Assembly: GCF_017352115.1 (NCBI RefSeq)
Contig: NZ_CP071448.1
Location: forward strand, 1,054,001-1,118,000
Direction of reading: 5' to 3'
Length of the DNA: 64,000 nucleotides
Source: Flavobacterium endoglycinae
GTDB taxonomy: Bacteria; Bacteroidota; Bacteroidia; Flavobacteriales; Flavobacteriaceae
Notes under the pieces: generated by a model
What the model was told of the DNA's origin: nothing
What the model saw: only the letters and a program-made list of their open reading frames with translations
The model's database searches: none
Translations under genes and position numbers: made by a program
Shown: positions 26,180 through 35,846 of the stretch, in pieces
How the letters are laid out: each line of letters starts with the position of its first letter
How positions within the stretch are numbered: position 1 is the first letter of the stretch

Positions 26180-27595
26180 ATGGGACTTTATGATTTAATT
26201 CAAAAAAATAAAAAATTAAATTTTATAGATGCAGACACCAAGGTTGTTAAAACGTTTAACGATATACACAAATCTTTAGATATTGAAGATCTGCGTGCCG
26301 TGGTTTTCATTTACAATGACAATCAGCTGCCGGCAATTGAAGCGTTTTTGAATTTTTATCAAAAAAAGTACACAGTGGCGCTGCTTAATTCGGGGCTGCA
26401 TCCTGAGTTTAAACAAAACCTGGAAAAGGAATACAAACCAGCTTATATCTTCGATCCGTCTAGAACGGTTGTTGAAGAATATGATATAAAGCAGGTTTCT
26501 AAAGACATTTCCGTTTTTAAAAGAAACGAAATTCGCCTTTACCCTATTCATGGTGACGTTAAACTTTTAATGAGTACATCCGGAACCACAGGGTCGCCTA
26601 AATTTGTTAAGATCTCAGATGATAATCTGGTACAGAATGCTTTATCGATCATGGAGTACATGCCAATAACGGAACACGATATTGTTCCGTTAAATGTGCC
26701 CATTAATTTTGTGTATGGTTTTTCGATTTTTACAACAAACTGCATAAAAGCAAAAACAATTGTCTGTACTGAGAGAGATGTGCTTCAAAAAGAATTCTGG
26801 TCAGATCTTGCCGAATACGGCTATTCGACCTTAAGTGGTGTTCCTTATTTTTACGAGTTACTGCAGCGTTTTGGTTTCTTCAAAAAAGACACGCCTTCTG
26901 TTCGTTATTTCACCCATACGGGAGGAATGCTGAATCAGGAACTGGCAAACGTCATTTCAAATTATACCCACATTTACAACAAACAGTTTTTTGCTCAATA
27001 TGGACAAACGGAAGCCAGCGGCAGAATGGCTTTTTTACCGCCAAACGATTTTAAGACCAAAGGAACATCAATTGGATTTCCGGTGAAAAATGGAAGATTT
27101 GAAATTGATGAAAACACAGGAGAACTTATTTATTACGGCCCTAATGTTTCCGGAGGTTATGCCAACAACATTTTCGATCTACAGCATTACGATCATACTG
27201 ACAAATTGTATACCGGCGATCTGGCGGAAAAAGATGAATTGGGCTACTATCACATTAAAGGACGTATTAAACGCATCATGAAATTATTTGGTGTCCGCTT
27301 AAACCTTGATGAAGTAGAGGTTTTACTTAAAAATCAATTGGGCGGACAAACCTTTATCTGTATAAGCGTTCAGGACAAATATATTGGTGTGATACATCAG
27401 GATCCTTCTTTGCAGCGTGAAACCATAACACAGGTAATAAAAGAAAAACTGGGATTACATGCCAGTTCTATAAAAAACTATTATTTCGATGAAGTACCCC
27501 TCACTGTCAACGGTAAAGTCGATTATCCGGCTATAAACAAATACATCAACGAAAACGAAAATTCATTTGCAGCTGCCAAAACAGTTGTCGGGTAA
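26180..27595 (+). CDS. Adenylate-forming enzyme (AMP-dependent synthetase/adenylation domain)
   Basis: The 471-residue enzyme has the ANL superfamily core motifs: A3 P-loop MSTSGTTGSPK (131-141), A5 QYGQTEASG, A7 YTGDLAEKDELGYYHIKGR, A8 KLFGVRLNLDEVE and the catalytic A10 lysine in PLTVNGKVDYP. It activates a carboxylic acid as acyl-AMP and passes it to a thiol, here almost certainly the carrier protein encoded 16 bp upstream. At 471 residues it is shorter than most acyl-CoA synthetases and closer to stand-alone DltA-like enzymes. The substrate pocket residues do not tell me which acid is used. Confidence 0.88.
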   Translation: MGLYDLIQKNKKLNFIDADTKVVKTFNDIHKSLDIEDLRAVVFIYNDNQLPAIEAFLNFYQKKYTVALLNSGLHPEFKQNLEKEYKPAYIFDPSRTVVEEYDIKQVSKDISVFKRNEIRLYPIHGDVKLLMSTSGTTGSPKFVKISDDNLVQNALSIMEYMPITEHDIVPLNVPINFVYGFSIFTTNCIKAKTIVCTERDVLQKEFWSDLAEYGYSTLSGVPYFYELLQRFGFFKKDTPSVRYFTHTGGMLNQELANVISNYTHIYNKQFFAQYGQTEASGRMAFLPPNDFKTKGTSIGFPVKNGRFEIDENTGELIYYGPNVSGGYANNIFDLQHYDHTDKLYTGDLAEKDELGYYHIKGRIKRIMKLFGVRLNLDEVEVLLKNQLGGQTFICISVQDKYIGVIHQDPSLQRETITQVIKEKLGLHASSIKNYYFDEVPLTVNGKVDYPAINKYINENENSFAAAKTVVG

Positions 27596-27641
27596 TTTTT
27601 AATATTTAATAATCCATTGGTGAAATTAAAACACACAAATA

Positions 27642-27795
27642 TTTTAACACATAGAGACATAGTCCAATAGCTATAGGGCTTACATCGAAAAAGAGTATCG
27701 AAGAAACATTTTTCCACATAGAGATAAAACTTGTGAATTTAAACTAGTGAAACACCTTTTTTAAGTTAAAAAACTATGTTTCTATGTGTTAAAAA
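27642..27795. repeat. MITE-like palindromic element, copy B (inverted relative to copy A)
   Basis: Arms CATAGAGACATAG (27650-27662) and CTATGTTTCTATG (27774-27786) form the ends. The inner AGTGAAACACCTTTT is the reverse complement of the corresponding interior of copy A (AAAAGGCGTTTCACT). A third internal CACATAGAGATAA word occurs at 27715-27727. Confidence 0.75.
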
Positions 27796-27861
27796 ATAAT
27801 TTCACTTAAAAAGTATCTAACTAACAATTAGGTTATATAAACCTAAAATAAAAACAAAACC

Positions 27862-28953
27862 ATGGAACAGCAAAGTAAAAGAATCCCAGCACTGGATTTA
27901 ATAAAAGGAATGAGTGTTATAGGAATGATCATTATACATACACTGCTTACATTTGCAGATGTCAAATCACAGTCAGAAAGTGCTATTGGCCTTTTTATTG
28001 TTTTTCTGGGCAGAGGAACCTCTATTTTCCTAATCTGCATGGGAATAACATTTATGACCTCACGTCATCAAAGCCTTAAAAGTTCCATAACGCGAGGCGG
28101 AATGCTTTTGGGAGCAGCCCTTTCTATGAATTTCTTAAAATTTATTTTTCCGGTAATCTTTGGTTTTGCGCCCCATAATTTTATACAGCGATACGGCTGG
28201 CATGCACCAATCGAACAGCAGTATTTGTATTTAATGCTATTGGGTGATATTCTTCAATTGGCAGGAATGTCTTTGCTTTTCGTTGGTTTTATTAGAAAAT
28301 ACGTTACCAATAAATACGGAATTTTAGCTATTGGCTTATTAGTCGCGTTAGTTTCCAGAGAAGTCAGCGGTATTAATATTGATATTCCTGTTGTTAATTA
28401 TGTTTTTGATCTTCTTTTCAATAATGATTTTCCGGCTTATGTTTATTTTCCTGTTTTTCCCTGGATGTCTTTTATTATCATCGGAATGTTTTTTGGAAAA
28501 TGGTATCAGGAACTTAATTATAACAGACCGCAGTTGTTCAAAAATATGCTGTATATCGGCATTCCCTTCGCTGCATTAGGCGCACCACTTGTTTTTATTT
28601 ACGGAGATTACAATTACAACGGTTTTTACCACATGGGTCCGGGCGGAGTGCTTTATTTCGCAGGATGGACTTTAATTTTTCTATGGGTAATTTTTAAAAT
28701 ATCTATAAATGTCAAAGAAAACAAATTCATTAAACTTTTAAAATATTGCAGCAAGAACCTGACTTCTATGTATATGACACAATGGATATTGATTTCTTGG
28801 GGAAAAGGTATTTTCGGTTTTAGAGAAAATGGAATAACAACTGTACTGGCGCTTATAGGAATGTATATCATATTGACTTTTTCATTGCAGATTCTTTTAG
28901 ATTTATTGAGAAAAAAAAGCCAGAAATCAAAGGCTGTAGAAGTTTTAAATTAA
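27862..28953 (+). CDS. Polytopic membrane acyltransferase-like protein (HGSNAT/DUF1624 or acyltransferase-3 type)
   Basis: The 363-residue protein has about ten membrane helices. It begins RIPALDLIKGMSVIGMIIIH (residues 7-26), the pattern of membrane acyltransferases in which the intramembrane His (here His26) is catalytic. The C-terminal SKNLTSMYMTQWILISW segment is also typical. These enzymes move an acyl group across or at the membrane. Located after a carrier protein and its adenylation enzyme, it is a plausible acceptor of their acyl group. It precedes the receptor gene, from which it is separated by a regulated promoter. Confidence 0.75.
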   Translation: MEQQSKRIPALDLIKGMSVIGMIIIHTLLTFADVKSQSESAIGLFIVFLGRGTSIFLICMGITFMTSRHQSLKSSITRGGMLLGAALSMNFLKFIFPVIFGFAPHNFIQRYGWHAPIEQQYLYLMLLGDILQLAGMSLLFVGFIRKYVTNKYGILAIGLLVALVSREVSGINIDIPVVNYVFDLLFNNDFPAYVYFPVFPWMSFIIIGMFFGKWYQELNYNRPQLFKNMLYIGIPFAALGAPLVFIYGDYNYNGFYHMGPGGVLYFAGWTLIFLWVIFKISINVKENKFIKLLKYCSKNLTSMYMTQWILISWGKGIFGFRENGITTVLALIGMYIILTFSLQILLDLLRKKSQKSKAVEVLN

Positions 28954-29004
28954 AAATTTACATTTTTTGTTTTCCGATTAGGATATTATTAATAGATAAT
29001 TTCA

Positions 29005-29035
29005 TACTTTTAAATTTTTATTTATTCTAAATAAG
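29005..29035 (+). promoter_or_regulatory. Promoter -7-like box and operator-like palindrome of the TonB receptor gene, site 2
   Basis: TACTTTTA (29005-29012) is one base from TAnnTTTG. TTTATTTATTCTAAATAAG (29017-29035) is the second copy of the 19-bp near-palindrome; its inner core TTATTT-N5-AAATAA is perfect. Arrangement (box, then palindrome) mirrors that at 16399-16436. Confidence 0.6.
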
Positions 29036-29063
29036 AATAATTTCTTAATTATAAGTATATTTC

Positions 29064-31433
29064 ATGAGGTTCAAATTAGTATTGCTTTTTATTCTCTCGT
29101 CGACATTTTTAATCGCGCAAAACACAATCACTGGTAAAGTAAATGATGAATACGGCAACCCGTTAAGCGGTGTTAACATTCAGCTATTAGGTACACCGAT
29201 AAATGCAGCAACAAATGCTGACGGATTTTATCAAATAGAGAATCTCGCAAAAGGAAGCTATACTATAGAAGTGAGTTTAGAGGGATATATTTCAAGGAAG
29301 CAGACAATTGTTTTAGAAAATTCGCAAAATAATTCGGTTACTACAACTTTAGAAAAAGTTCATAATACATCAAAAGAGGCAGAAAAATTAAATGACGTAG
29401 TGGTAAAAGGTGTATCTGAAAAAAGAAAAAAAGAGGAAACAGCGCAAGCCGTTTCTGTAATAGAAATGAAGGAAGCTAAGTTTAAAACTGCTGATTTAGG
29501 CGAAGTGCTTGCCCAAACTCAGGGTATTAATGTTAGACGTACAGGAGGTTTAGGCTCAAGAACAAATTTTTCGATGAATGGACTCACAGGAAATCAAATC
29601 CGATTTTTCCTTGAGGGAATTCCTTTGGAATATCACGGTTACACTTTCGGGATTTCAACAGTTCCCGTAAATTTAATTGACCGTGTTGAAGTTTATAAAG
29701 GTGTTGTTCCTATCGAATTTGGAGCAGATGCACTTGGCGGAGCTGTCAATTTAATTACTCCAAAAATAAAATCTGGTTTTAGCGGTTCTTTTTCGGCTCA
29801 GGCAGGATCTTTTGGAACCTATAGAACATCATTGATACTTAGTAATTACAATGAAAAGACTGGATTTTTTATAAAAGGAAACGGATTTTACGACACCTCT
29901 CAAAACAACTATAAAGTAGATGTTGATGTTCCGGATGATGCCGGAAAGATCAAAAAAGTAACGGTACGCCGATTTCATGATGCCTACAAAGGATACGGAT
30001 TGCAGTTAATAACAGGTGTTAAAGACAGAATCTGGGCAAAAGAATTAAGCATCGAAGGTTTTTATACCGATTACACAAAAGAAATTCAGCACAATCAATT
30101 AATGGTTGGAGTTCCTTACGGAGAGGTTATGACCTACCGAAAAGCAGCTGGAACTGTCCTTACCTATCGCAATGATTTTGGTGAAAATTTTAATTTAGAT
30201 TTTACTTCGGGATATAATTACAGAGAACGCCAATTTAAAGATGTATCTGATTACGTTTACAATTGGTACGGTCAACGTATTGAAGATTCTGCCGGAAATG
30301 TCAGCGGGGAGATTTCGGAATCTACTGGTCCAAGTGATACGTATACGTGGAATAATGATGTTTTTGCTCGCCTAAAAGCTTCATGGAAAATCAGTGATCA
30401 ATACGCTGTGAGTTTTACTTCGGCGCCTACCTACTCCAACCAAACTGGAGACGACAGACTTATTACTGGTTATGATCCGGCGAGCGCTGTAAGAGATTTA
30501 TTTACATGGGTTAATGGTGCAGATTTTAAAATAAATGCATTTAATGAAAAATTAGAGAATCTCTTCTTTGTTAAAAATTATCTACAGAAAATCAATTCCG
30601 AAGAAAAAATACCTTCCAATAATTCGGTAATAAAAGAAGACCGAAGCGTAAACTATTTTGGTTTTGGAGACGGATTTCGCTTTAAATTTAATGAACAATT
30701 TGCCACGAGATTAACATATGAATACGCTACACGTTTACCACAAACAGACGAGTTATTTGGAGACGGACAATTTATACAAGGCAACCTAAACTTAAAGCCG
30801 GAACGCAGCCACAACGTTAATTTTGAACTTTTCTTCAAGTCTAAAGAAAATTATGAAAAGAGCTCCTGGCAGGTTCAGACGAATCTCTTTTTAAGAAAAA
30901 TAGACAATCAAATCTTATTTGTTCCAGCTCTTGACCGAAATAATATCTATCAAAACGTATTTGCTGCTACTTCTAAAGGAATTGAATTGGCCGGAAATTG
31001 GACTTCTAAAAATGACCGACTTTCATTTCACGCAAACAGTACGTATCAGCATTTTTATAACGATTCGAACGAAGGAATATTTGCCGCTTATAAAGGCGAC
31101 AGAGTTCCTAATCAGCCTTATTTTTTTGCTAACGGAGGCGTCAATTATTCATTCTTCAACCTCATCGGAAAATCAGATAAATTATCCCTTTTCCTTGACG
31201 CAAGATATGTCTATGAGTTTTTTAGAAGCTGGGAAAGTGCTTCTGTAAATCCATTTGTTATTCCGAGCCAGCAGACTTTTGATTTTGGAACCACCTATCA
31301 CAGCAATATAAATGGGATTAAATATGCTTTAACCGCAGAAATTCAAAATTTAAGCAATGAAAAAAATTATGACTTCTTTGGTGTTCAAAAACCGGGAAGA
31401 TCTTTTAATATCAAATTAGTAACACAATTTTAA
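29064..31433 (+). CDS. TonB-dependent outer-membrane siderophore receptor
   Basis: The 789-residue receptor has a signal peptide (residues 1-18, ending FLIA|Q), a carboxypeptidase-regulatory-like beta-sandwich (~20-90: ITGKVNDEYGNPLSGVNIQ, GFYQIENLAKGSYTIEV), a plug (~115-230: LGEVLAQTQGINVRRTGG, GVVPIEFGADALGGAVNLITP) and a 22-strand-type barrel ending in the expected C-terminal Phe. It uses TonB energy to import the ferric siderophore. Ligand is inferred from the adjacent biosynthesis operon and the shared operator. The lipoprotein gene follows 21 bp later. Confidence 0.93.
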   Translation: MRFKLVLLFILSSTFLIAQNTITGKVNDEYGNPLSGVNIQLLGTPINAATNADGFYQIENLAKGSYTIEVSLEGYISRKQTIVLENSQNNSVTTTLEKVHNTSKEAEKLNDVVVKGVSEKRKKEETAQAVSVIEMKEAKFKTADLGEVLAQTQGINVRRTGGLGSRTNFSMNGLTGNQIRFFLEGIPLEYHGYTFGISTVPVNLIDRVEVYKGVVPIEFGADALGGAVNLITPKIKSGFSGSFSAQAGSFGTYRTSLILSNYNEKTGFFIKGNGFYDTSQNNYKVDVDVPDDAGKIKKVTVRRFHDAYKGYGLQLITGVKDRIWAKELSIEGFYTDYTKEIQHNQLMVGVPYGEVMTYRKAAGTVLTYRNDFGENFNLDFTSGYNYRERQFKDVSDYVYNWYGQRIEDSAGNVSGEISESTGPSDTYTWNNDVFARLKASWKISDQYAVSFTSAPTYSNQTGDDRLITGYDPASAVRDLFTWVNGADFKINAFNEKLENLFFVKNYLQKINSEEKIPSNNSVIKEDRSVNYFGFGDGFRFKFNEQFATRLTYEYATRLPQTDELFGDGQFIQGNLNLKPERSHNVNFELFFKSKENYEKSSWQVQTNLFLRKIDNQILFVPALDRNNIYQNVFAATSKGIELAGNWTSKNDRLSFHANSTYQHFYNDSNEGIFAAYKGDRVPNQPYFFANGGVNYSFFNLIGKSDKLSLFLDARYVYEFFRSWESASVNPFVIPSQQTFDFGTTYHSNINGIKYALTAEIQNLSNEKNYDFFGVQKPGRSFNIKLVTQF

Positions 31434-31454
31434 TTAATTATATAACCAGTAAAT

Positions 31455-32672
31455 ATGAAAACAAATCGATTTTTTATAAAAAATGCGGCATTAGCTCTAA
31501 TGTGTTCACTATTCGCATTAACATCATGCAGTTCAGATGATAATAAGACAGATGACGAAGGTCAGGGTAATAATCCTGCCGTTATTGCATCTGTTCGTGT
31601 AAATACTCCATCAGGAAGAGTTTTTTATTTAGGAGCATATGATAAATTCCCTTCAACTCTTGACTATAAAACAATGACAGAGATTGGTCCCGGAGCTACA
31701 ATCTATTCTTATGGCGAACATCCGTATGTTTGGAATGGTACAGCTTCAACATTAACAAGATATAATGTAAGCAACGAAATGAAAATTTCGGCTTCAGATG
31801 CTCTAAGTCTTGCAGGAACTGGTGTCAGCGGTACTTTTGGACCTCCTGCTTTTGTGTCTGAAACAGAAGCTTATTTTTTCGCTTTAAATGATGGAAAAAT
31901 TATCAAGTTCAATCCAACGACTATGAGTATTACAGAAACTATCACAGTAACTCCGCTGCCGTTAAGTAACGATGCTGCTGTTAAAACATCAACTTATATG
32001 AGTTATGTTACTTCAGCTAAAAAAATTATTCTACCGGTCGCTGCAACTCCTACTGATTATAACAAGTTTCCACAATATGCTCAGATCGCCGTTTTTGATA
32101 TTGCCTCAAAAGTAGTTACTTATGTTAAAGATACTCGTATGTCAATGGGATATGATACATTTGCTAAAGGTGATGATGGAACTCTGTACTACAGACCTTC
32201 ACGTGCTACATCACTTTCATTAGATTACAGCACAGTTACTGGAGCTCCGCCAGCAGGAGCATTATTAAAAGTTAATCCTGACGGGACATTTGATCCAAAC
32301 TTCTTTGTAGACTTAAAAACTCCTTTAAATGCGCATTCGGTAAACGTAGTAGCTTACATTAACGGAGGTAAAGCCCTTGCACAGTATCTGGATAATACAT
32401 TTACGCCGCCTGCAAAACCAGCTGATTGGTACAATGCTCCAACAAAATTTGCTCTTGTAGATTTAAAAACATTAAAAGTTGAGCCATTTACTTCTTTTGA
32501 AAAATATGGTACCGTATATACTGTTGGTACAATTGACGGAGTGGAATATTATGGAAATATCACAGCTCCTGATGGTAAATTCAGCCTTTTAAAACAAAAA
32601 GGAGCCGCTGAGTTTGAAGCTGTTTCTGAAGCTCTTGGCGGTAGTTTAATATTTGTTGGGAGATTACGCTAA
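31455..32672 (+). CDS. Surface lipoprotein partner of the TonB receptor (DUF4374-like)
   Basis: The 405-residue protein has a lipoprotein signal peptide with lipobox ALTSC (Cys25) followed by SSDDN, an acidic stretch that in Bacteroidetes often directs surface export. The mature part shows recurring strand motifs such as GRVFYLGAYDKF and SETEAYFFALNDGKIIKFN, suggesting a beta-propeller. I believe this is the DUF4374 family, often paired with TonB receptors, but this was not checked. It likely assists ferric-siderophore capture at the cell surface. A strong terminator follows. Confidence 0.75.
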   Translation: MKTNRFFIKNAALALMCSLFALTSCSSDDNKTDDEGQGNNPAVIASVRVNTPSGRVFYLGAYDKFPSTLDYKTMTEIGPGATIYSYGEHPYVWNGTASTLTRYNVSNEMKISASDALSLAGTGVSGTFGPPAFVSETEAYFFALNDGKIIKFNPTTMSITETITVTPLPLSNDAAVKTSTYMSYVTSAKKIILPVAATPTDYNKFPQYAQIAVFDIASKVVTYVKDTRMSMGYDTFAKGDDGTLYYRPSRATSLSLDYSTVTGAPPAGALLKVNPDGTFDPNFFVDLKTPLNAHSVNVVAYINGGKALAQYLDNTFTPPAKPADWYNAPTKFALVDLKTLKVEPFTSFEKYGTVYTVGTIDGVEYYGNITAPDGKFSLLKQKGAAEFEAVSEALGGSLIFVGRLR

Positions 32673-32733
32673 TATCCACATTCACTTATTTTAGATTTCA
32701 CTTATTCTTAAGAGAAATTAAATTATCATGCAG

Positions 32734-32775
32734 AGAGAAAAGACCCCATTAAAAGATAGGGTCTTTTCTCTTTTT
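32734..32775 (+). terminator. Strong terminator ending the receptor operon
   Basis: A perfect 13-bp stem AGAGAAAAGACCC (32734-32746) / GGGTCTTTTCTCT (32759-32771), followed by T5. The rest of the 334-bp gap to the next gene (33007) is AT-rich and shows no gene. Confidence 0.9.
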
Positions 32776-33006
32776 ATATTTTTCTGGGTATGCTTAAGCA
32801 GGTCCTTGTAAAATTTAATTTTCTTAAGTATTTTTTACAAATTTAAAATCCTTTTTTTTCTGAATTCTATAACGAAAATATGCTTTAATAAACTTAGCAA
32901 CTGAACATGTAAAAAATGCAAAAACATGTTAAAATATAACATTAACGCAGCGATCCTTATTTTAATATCAGTATAATTTCATAACTTGAAAGGTAAATAT
33001 CAAACT

Positions 33007-33591
33007 ATGAAAATATTAAACGCTGCAACTGTATTTATAATAGTTCTTTTTGCTTCGTGCAATGGCACAAAAGAGAACGATCTTGAAGCCAGGGAACAAA
33101 AACTAATACTTCTGGAAAAAGAGTTTTCGGCAAAGGAAGAAGACTATAAAAACCTTCTAAGGCTCCGCGACAGCCTTGAGCTGGCTCTTTTGACGAAAAA
33201 AGAAAGTACGGATTCTATTAAGAGATTCTGGCCGGACAGTCTCACAGGAAGCTGGAATAGTAAACTGGTCTGTCGCGAATCTGCATGCGGAACCTATGTC
33301 ATAGGCGATCAGCGCACTGAAAAATGGATTTTTTCCAATGACAGTATAGGCCCGATTGTCAATGTTATGGACAATAATAGACTTAAACGCACATTCAGGG
33401 CTGAATACAAGGATGGAAAAGCCAGACTATATATATATTTAGCAGACAGCACTGCCGCAAGAAATAATAAGACAACTGCCCTATTGGATAATTTCAGCAA
33501 AAAAGTAATTAAAGGCACTCAGTCACTTTCAGGGCAGGACGATTGTCTTGTAAAATTCTCCGTTGAGCTTTCTCCTTCTCCAAAAAAATAA
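33007..33591 (+). CDS. Putative lipoprotein with coiled coil, unknown function
   Basis: The 194-residue protein starts at ATG 33007, giving a lipoprotein signal with lipobox LFASC (Cys18); a TTG 21 bp earlier is a less likely start. Residues ~25-65 are a predicted coiled coil (AREQKLILLEKEFSAKEEDY). The C-terminal domain begins SLTGSWNSKLVCRESACGTY and may be a small beta barrel of lipocalin-like style, with one Cys pair. It ends 3 bp before the antiporter gene, so it is probably co-expressed and may tune or sense for it. Family not recognised. Confidence 0.7.
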   Translation: MKILNAATVFIIVLFASCNGTKENDLEAREQKLILLEKEFSAKEEDYKNLLRLRDSLELALLTKKESTDSIKRFWPDSLTGSWNSKLVCRESACGTYVIGDQRTEKWIFSNDSIGPIVNVMDNNRLKRTFRAEYKDGKARLYIYLADSTAARNNKTTALLDNFSKKVIKGTQSLSGQDDCLVKFSVELSPSPKK

Positions 33592-33594
33592 TCT

Positions 33595-35715
33595 ATGTTT
33601 TTAAGTATACAGCATATTACCTTTCCTATTGAAGATCCGCTTTTAAAATTTCTTCTGGAACTTATCATTATTCTCTGCATACCGCTCCTGCTCAATAAAA
33701 TTAAAGTACCGCATCTTTTAGGACTGTTAATTGCCGGTGCTGTAGTGGGACCAAATGGTTTTCATATTCTCTCGAGAGACAGCAGTGTTGTAGTAACAGG
33801 CACGACAGGACTCTTATACATTATGTTTTTGGCTGGATTAGAGATTAACATGGGTGATTTTAAAAAGAATAAATGGAAGAGCATCACTTTTTCCATCTAT
33901 ACTTTTGCTGTACCCTTTCTACTGGGGCTGGCAGGAGGATATTACATATTAGGCTTTAACATGCTTACCTGCGTTCTTTTTGCCAGTTTATTCTCTTCCC
34001 ACACACTCATTGTATATCCAATGGTAAGTTCATTGGGCATCACCCGAAATCTGGCTGTAAATATCACCGTTGGAGGAACGATGATAACCGATGTGCTTTC
34101 TTTAGTAGTTCTGGCCGTGGTAGTCGGCATGTCACAGGGAGACGTAGGATCATCTTTCTGGATCAGACTTTCCATCTCGATGATTCTTTTTGGTGTTATT
34201 GTACTGATGCTGTTTCCTGTAATAGCCCGCTGGTTTTTTAAAAATGTACAGGATAAAATATCACAGTATATATTTGTGCTTGTTATGATTTATATGGCCG
34301 CGCTGATGGCTGAGCTGGCAGGCATTGAGGCTATTATCGGTGCCTTTTTTGCAGGACTGGCACTCAACAGGCTTATACCCCATACCTCCTCTTTGATGAA
34401 CCGTGTGGAATTTGTCGGCAATGCTATATTCATTCCATTCTTTCTTATCAGCGTGGGAATGCTGATAGACTTTAACGCCTTCTTTAAAAGCTGGGAAACA
34501 CTCGGCGTAGCTGCAGTGATGCTTGGCGCATCAATTGGAGGAAAATATCTTGCCGCTGTTGCAACGCAGAAAACTTTCCGTTTTACAGATGACGAAGGTA
34601 AATTAATATTCGGTCTCAGTGCTGCCTCTGCGGCCGCTACACTGGCTTCTGTTATGGTGGGTTATAATATTATACTTTCAGAAAATGAAGCGGGTGAACC
34701 TGTACGATTATTAAACGAACACGTGCTGAACGGAAGCATACTTCTGATCCTGATTTCCTGCACTGTATCTTCATTTGTATCAATGGCATCTGCCCAGCGT
34801 ATTGCCGAAAAAGAAAAAGAAAATACCGTTTCAGGTGAAACCGAGGAAAAAGATAAAATTCTGCTGGCACTCCACCATGAAAGTACGGTGGAAAAAATGG
34901 TGAACCTTGGGCTGCTAATCAAGACCAAATCCCATCATAATAGTATGTATGCGCTAAATGTCATCAGTGAAGACAAAAACGAATCTTCTGCTAAAAATGC
35001 CGAAATTCTCTTAGATGCAGCCGTCAAAATGGGTGCTGCGGCTGATACAAAAATTATCCCTATCAGCAGACATGATTCTGATGCTGTCTCCGGAATTAAT
35101 AATGTCATTAAAGAACAGTATATTTCCGATCTTGTAATAGGCATTGAAAATGATAAAGGTTTTTCATCCTCCTTTATTTATAATTTGTACAAAGGTTATC
35201 TTCAGAATAAACAAAGCAATATTCTTGTGTATCATGCAGCCCAGCCTATAGGAACTATTAAAAGTTATACAGTCCTTATACCCGCAAATGCTGAGCAGGA
35301 ACCCGGATTTTTTCATTCACTTCTCAGAGTCTGGAACATCTGCAAAAATTCTGGAGCACAGATGATATTTTATACTAATGAAAACACAGCCAGAATTTTA
35401 AGACGAATCTGTGAGAAAGACAATATTGAAGCCACATTCAATATTGTTACTTCATGGCAGCAGGCACAGACAGCCGCTGCAACAATAAATGAAAATGAAG
35501 GTCTTATCATTTTTATGGCTGACAGAGGCATGAGATCGTACTTTGAAAAGATGAGAGAAGTTCCTGAATTTCTTAATATAAATTTGAATAGTAATAATTA
35601 CCTATTAATCTATCCATATAGAACATTAAATGAAACTGCACTCGAAAAACGATCTGTAGCTAATCATGATGACTTTGCTGAAATTGGAAAAATGATCTCT
35701 AGAGTTTTTAAATAA
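33595..35715 (+). CDS. Cation:proton antiporter (CPA2 family) with C-terminal universal-stress-like domains
   Basis: The 706-residue protein has a Na+/H+ exchanger domain (residues ~15-400, about 12 helices) with landmarks VPHLLGLLIAGAVVGPNGF (~43-61), and AELAGIEAIIGAFFAGLALN (~240-259), the helix with the ion-binding region. Residues ~420-700 are soluble and resemble two UspA-like nucleotide-binding domains. The family exchanges Na+ or K+ for H+. The lipoprotein gene upstream forms an operon with it. A terminator follows at 35784. Confidence 0.88.
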   Translation: MFLSIQHITFPIEDPLLKFLLELIIILCIPLLLNKIKVPHLLGLLIAGAVVGPNGFHILSRDSSVVVTGTTGLLYIMFLAGLEINMGDFKKNKWKSITFSIYTFAVPFLLGLAGGYYILGFNMLTCVLFASLFSSHTLIVYPMVSSLGITRNLAVNITVGGTMITDVLSLVVLAVVVGMSQGDVGSSFWIRLSISMILFGVIVLMLFPVIARWFFKNVQDKISQYIFVLVMIYMAALMAELAGIEAIIGAFFAGLALNRLIPHTSSLMNRVEFVGNAIFIPFFLISVGMLIDFNAFFKSWETLGVAAVMLGASIGGKYLAAVATQKTFRFTDDEGKLIFGLSAASAAATLASVMVGYNIILSENEAGEPVRLLNEHVLNGSILLILISCTVSSFVSMASAQRIAEKEKENTVSGETEEKDKILLALHHESTVEKMVNLGLLIKTKSHHNSMYALNVISEDKNESSAKNAEILLDAAVKMGAAADTKIIPISRHDSDAVSGINNVIKEQYISDLVIGIENDKGFSSSFIYNLYKGYLQNKQSNILVYHAAQPIGTIKSYTVLIPANAEQEPGFFHSLLRVWNICKNSGAQMIFYTNENTARILRRICEKDNIEATFNIVTSWQQAQTAAATINENEGLIIFMADRGMRSYFEKMREVPEFLNINLNSNNYLLIYPYRTLNETALEKRSVANHDDFAEIGKMISRVFK

Positions 35716-35783
35716 ATCTATACTAAAAATAAATTTTGAACATCAATTTCGAAAATCAAAATCGGAATGTTTCATGGATATTC

Positions 35784-35813
35784 AAAAGCCCCAATCTGTA
35801 ATCGGGGCTTTTT
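35784..35813. terminator. Bidirectional terminator between convergent genes
   Basis: AAAAGCCCC (35784-35792) and GGGGCTTTT (35804-35812) frame an 11-nt loop. The A/T tails on both sides serve the antiporter (+) and the royal-jelly-like gene (-), whose stop is 34 bp away. Confidence 0.8.
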
Positions 35814-35846
35814 ATTGACGGGATAATCATTAAAAAATCCTGTCTA

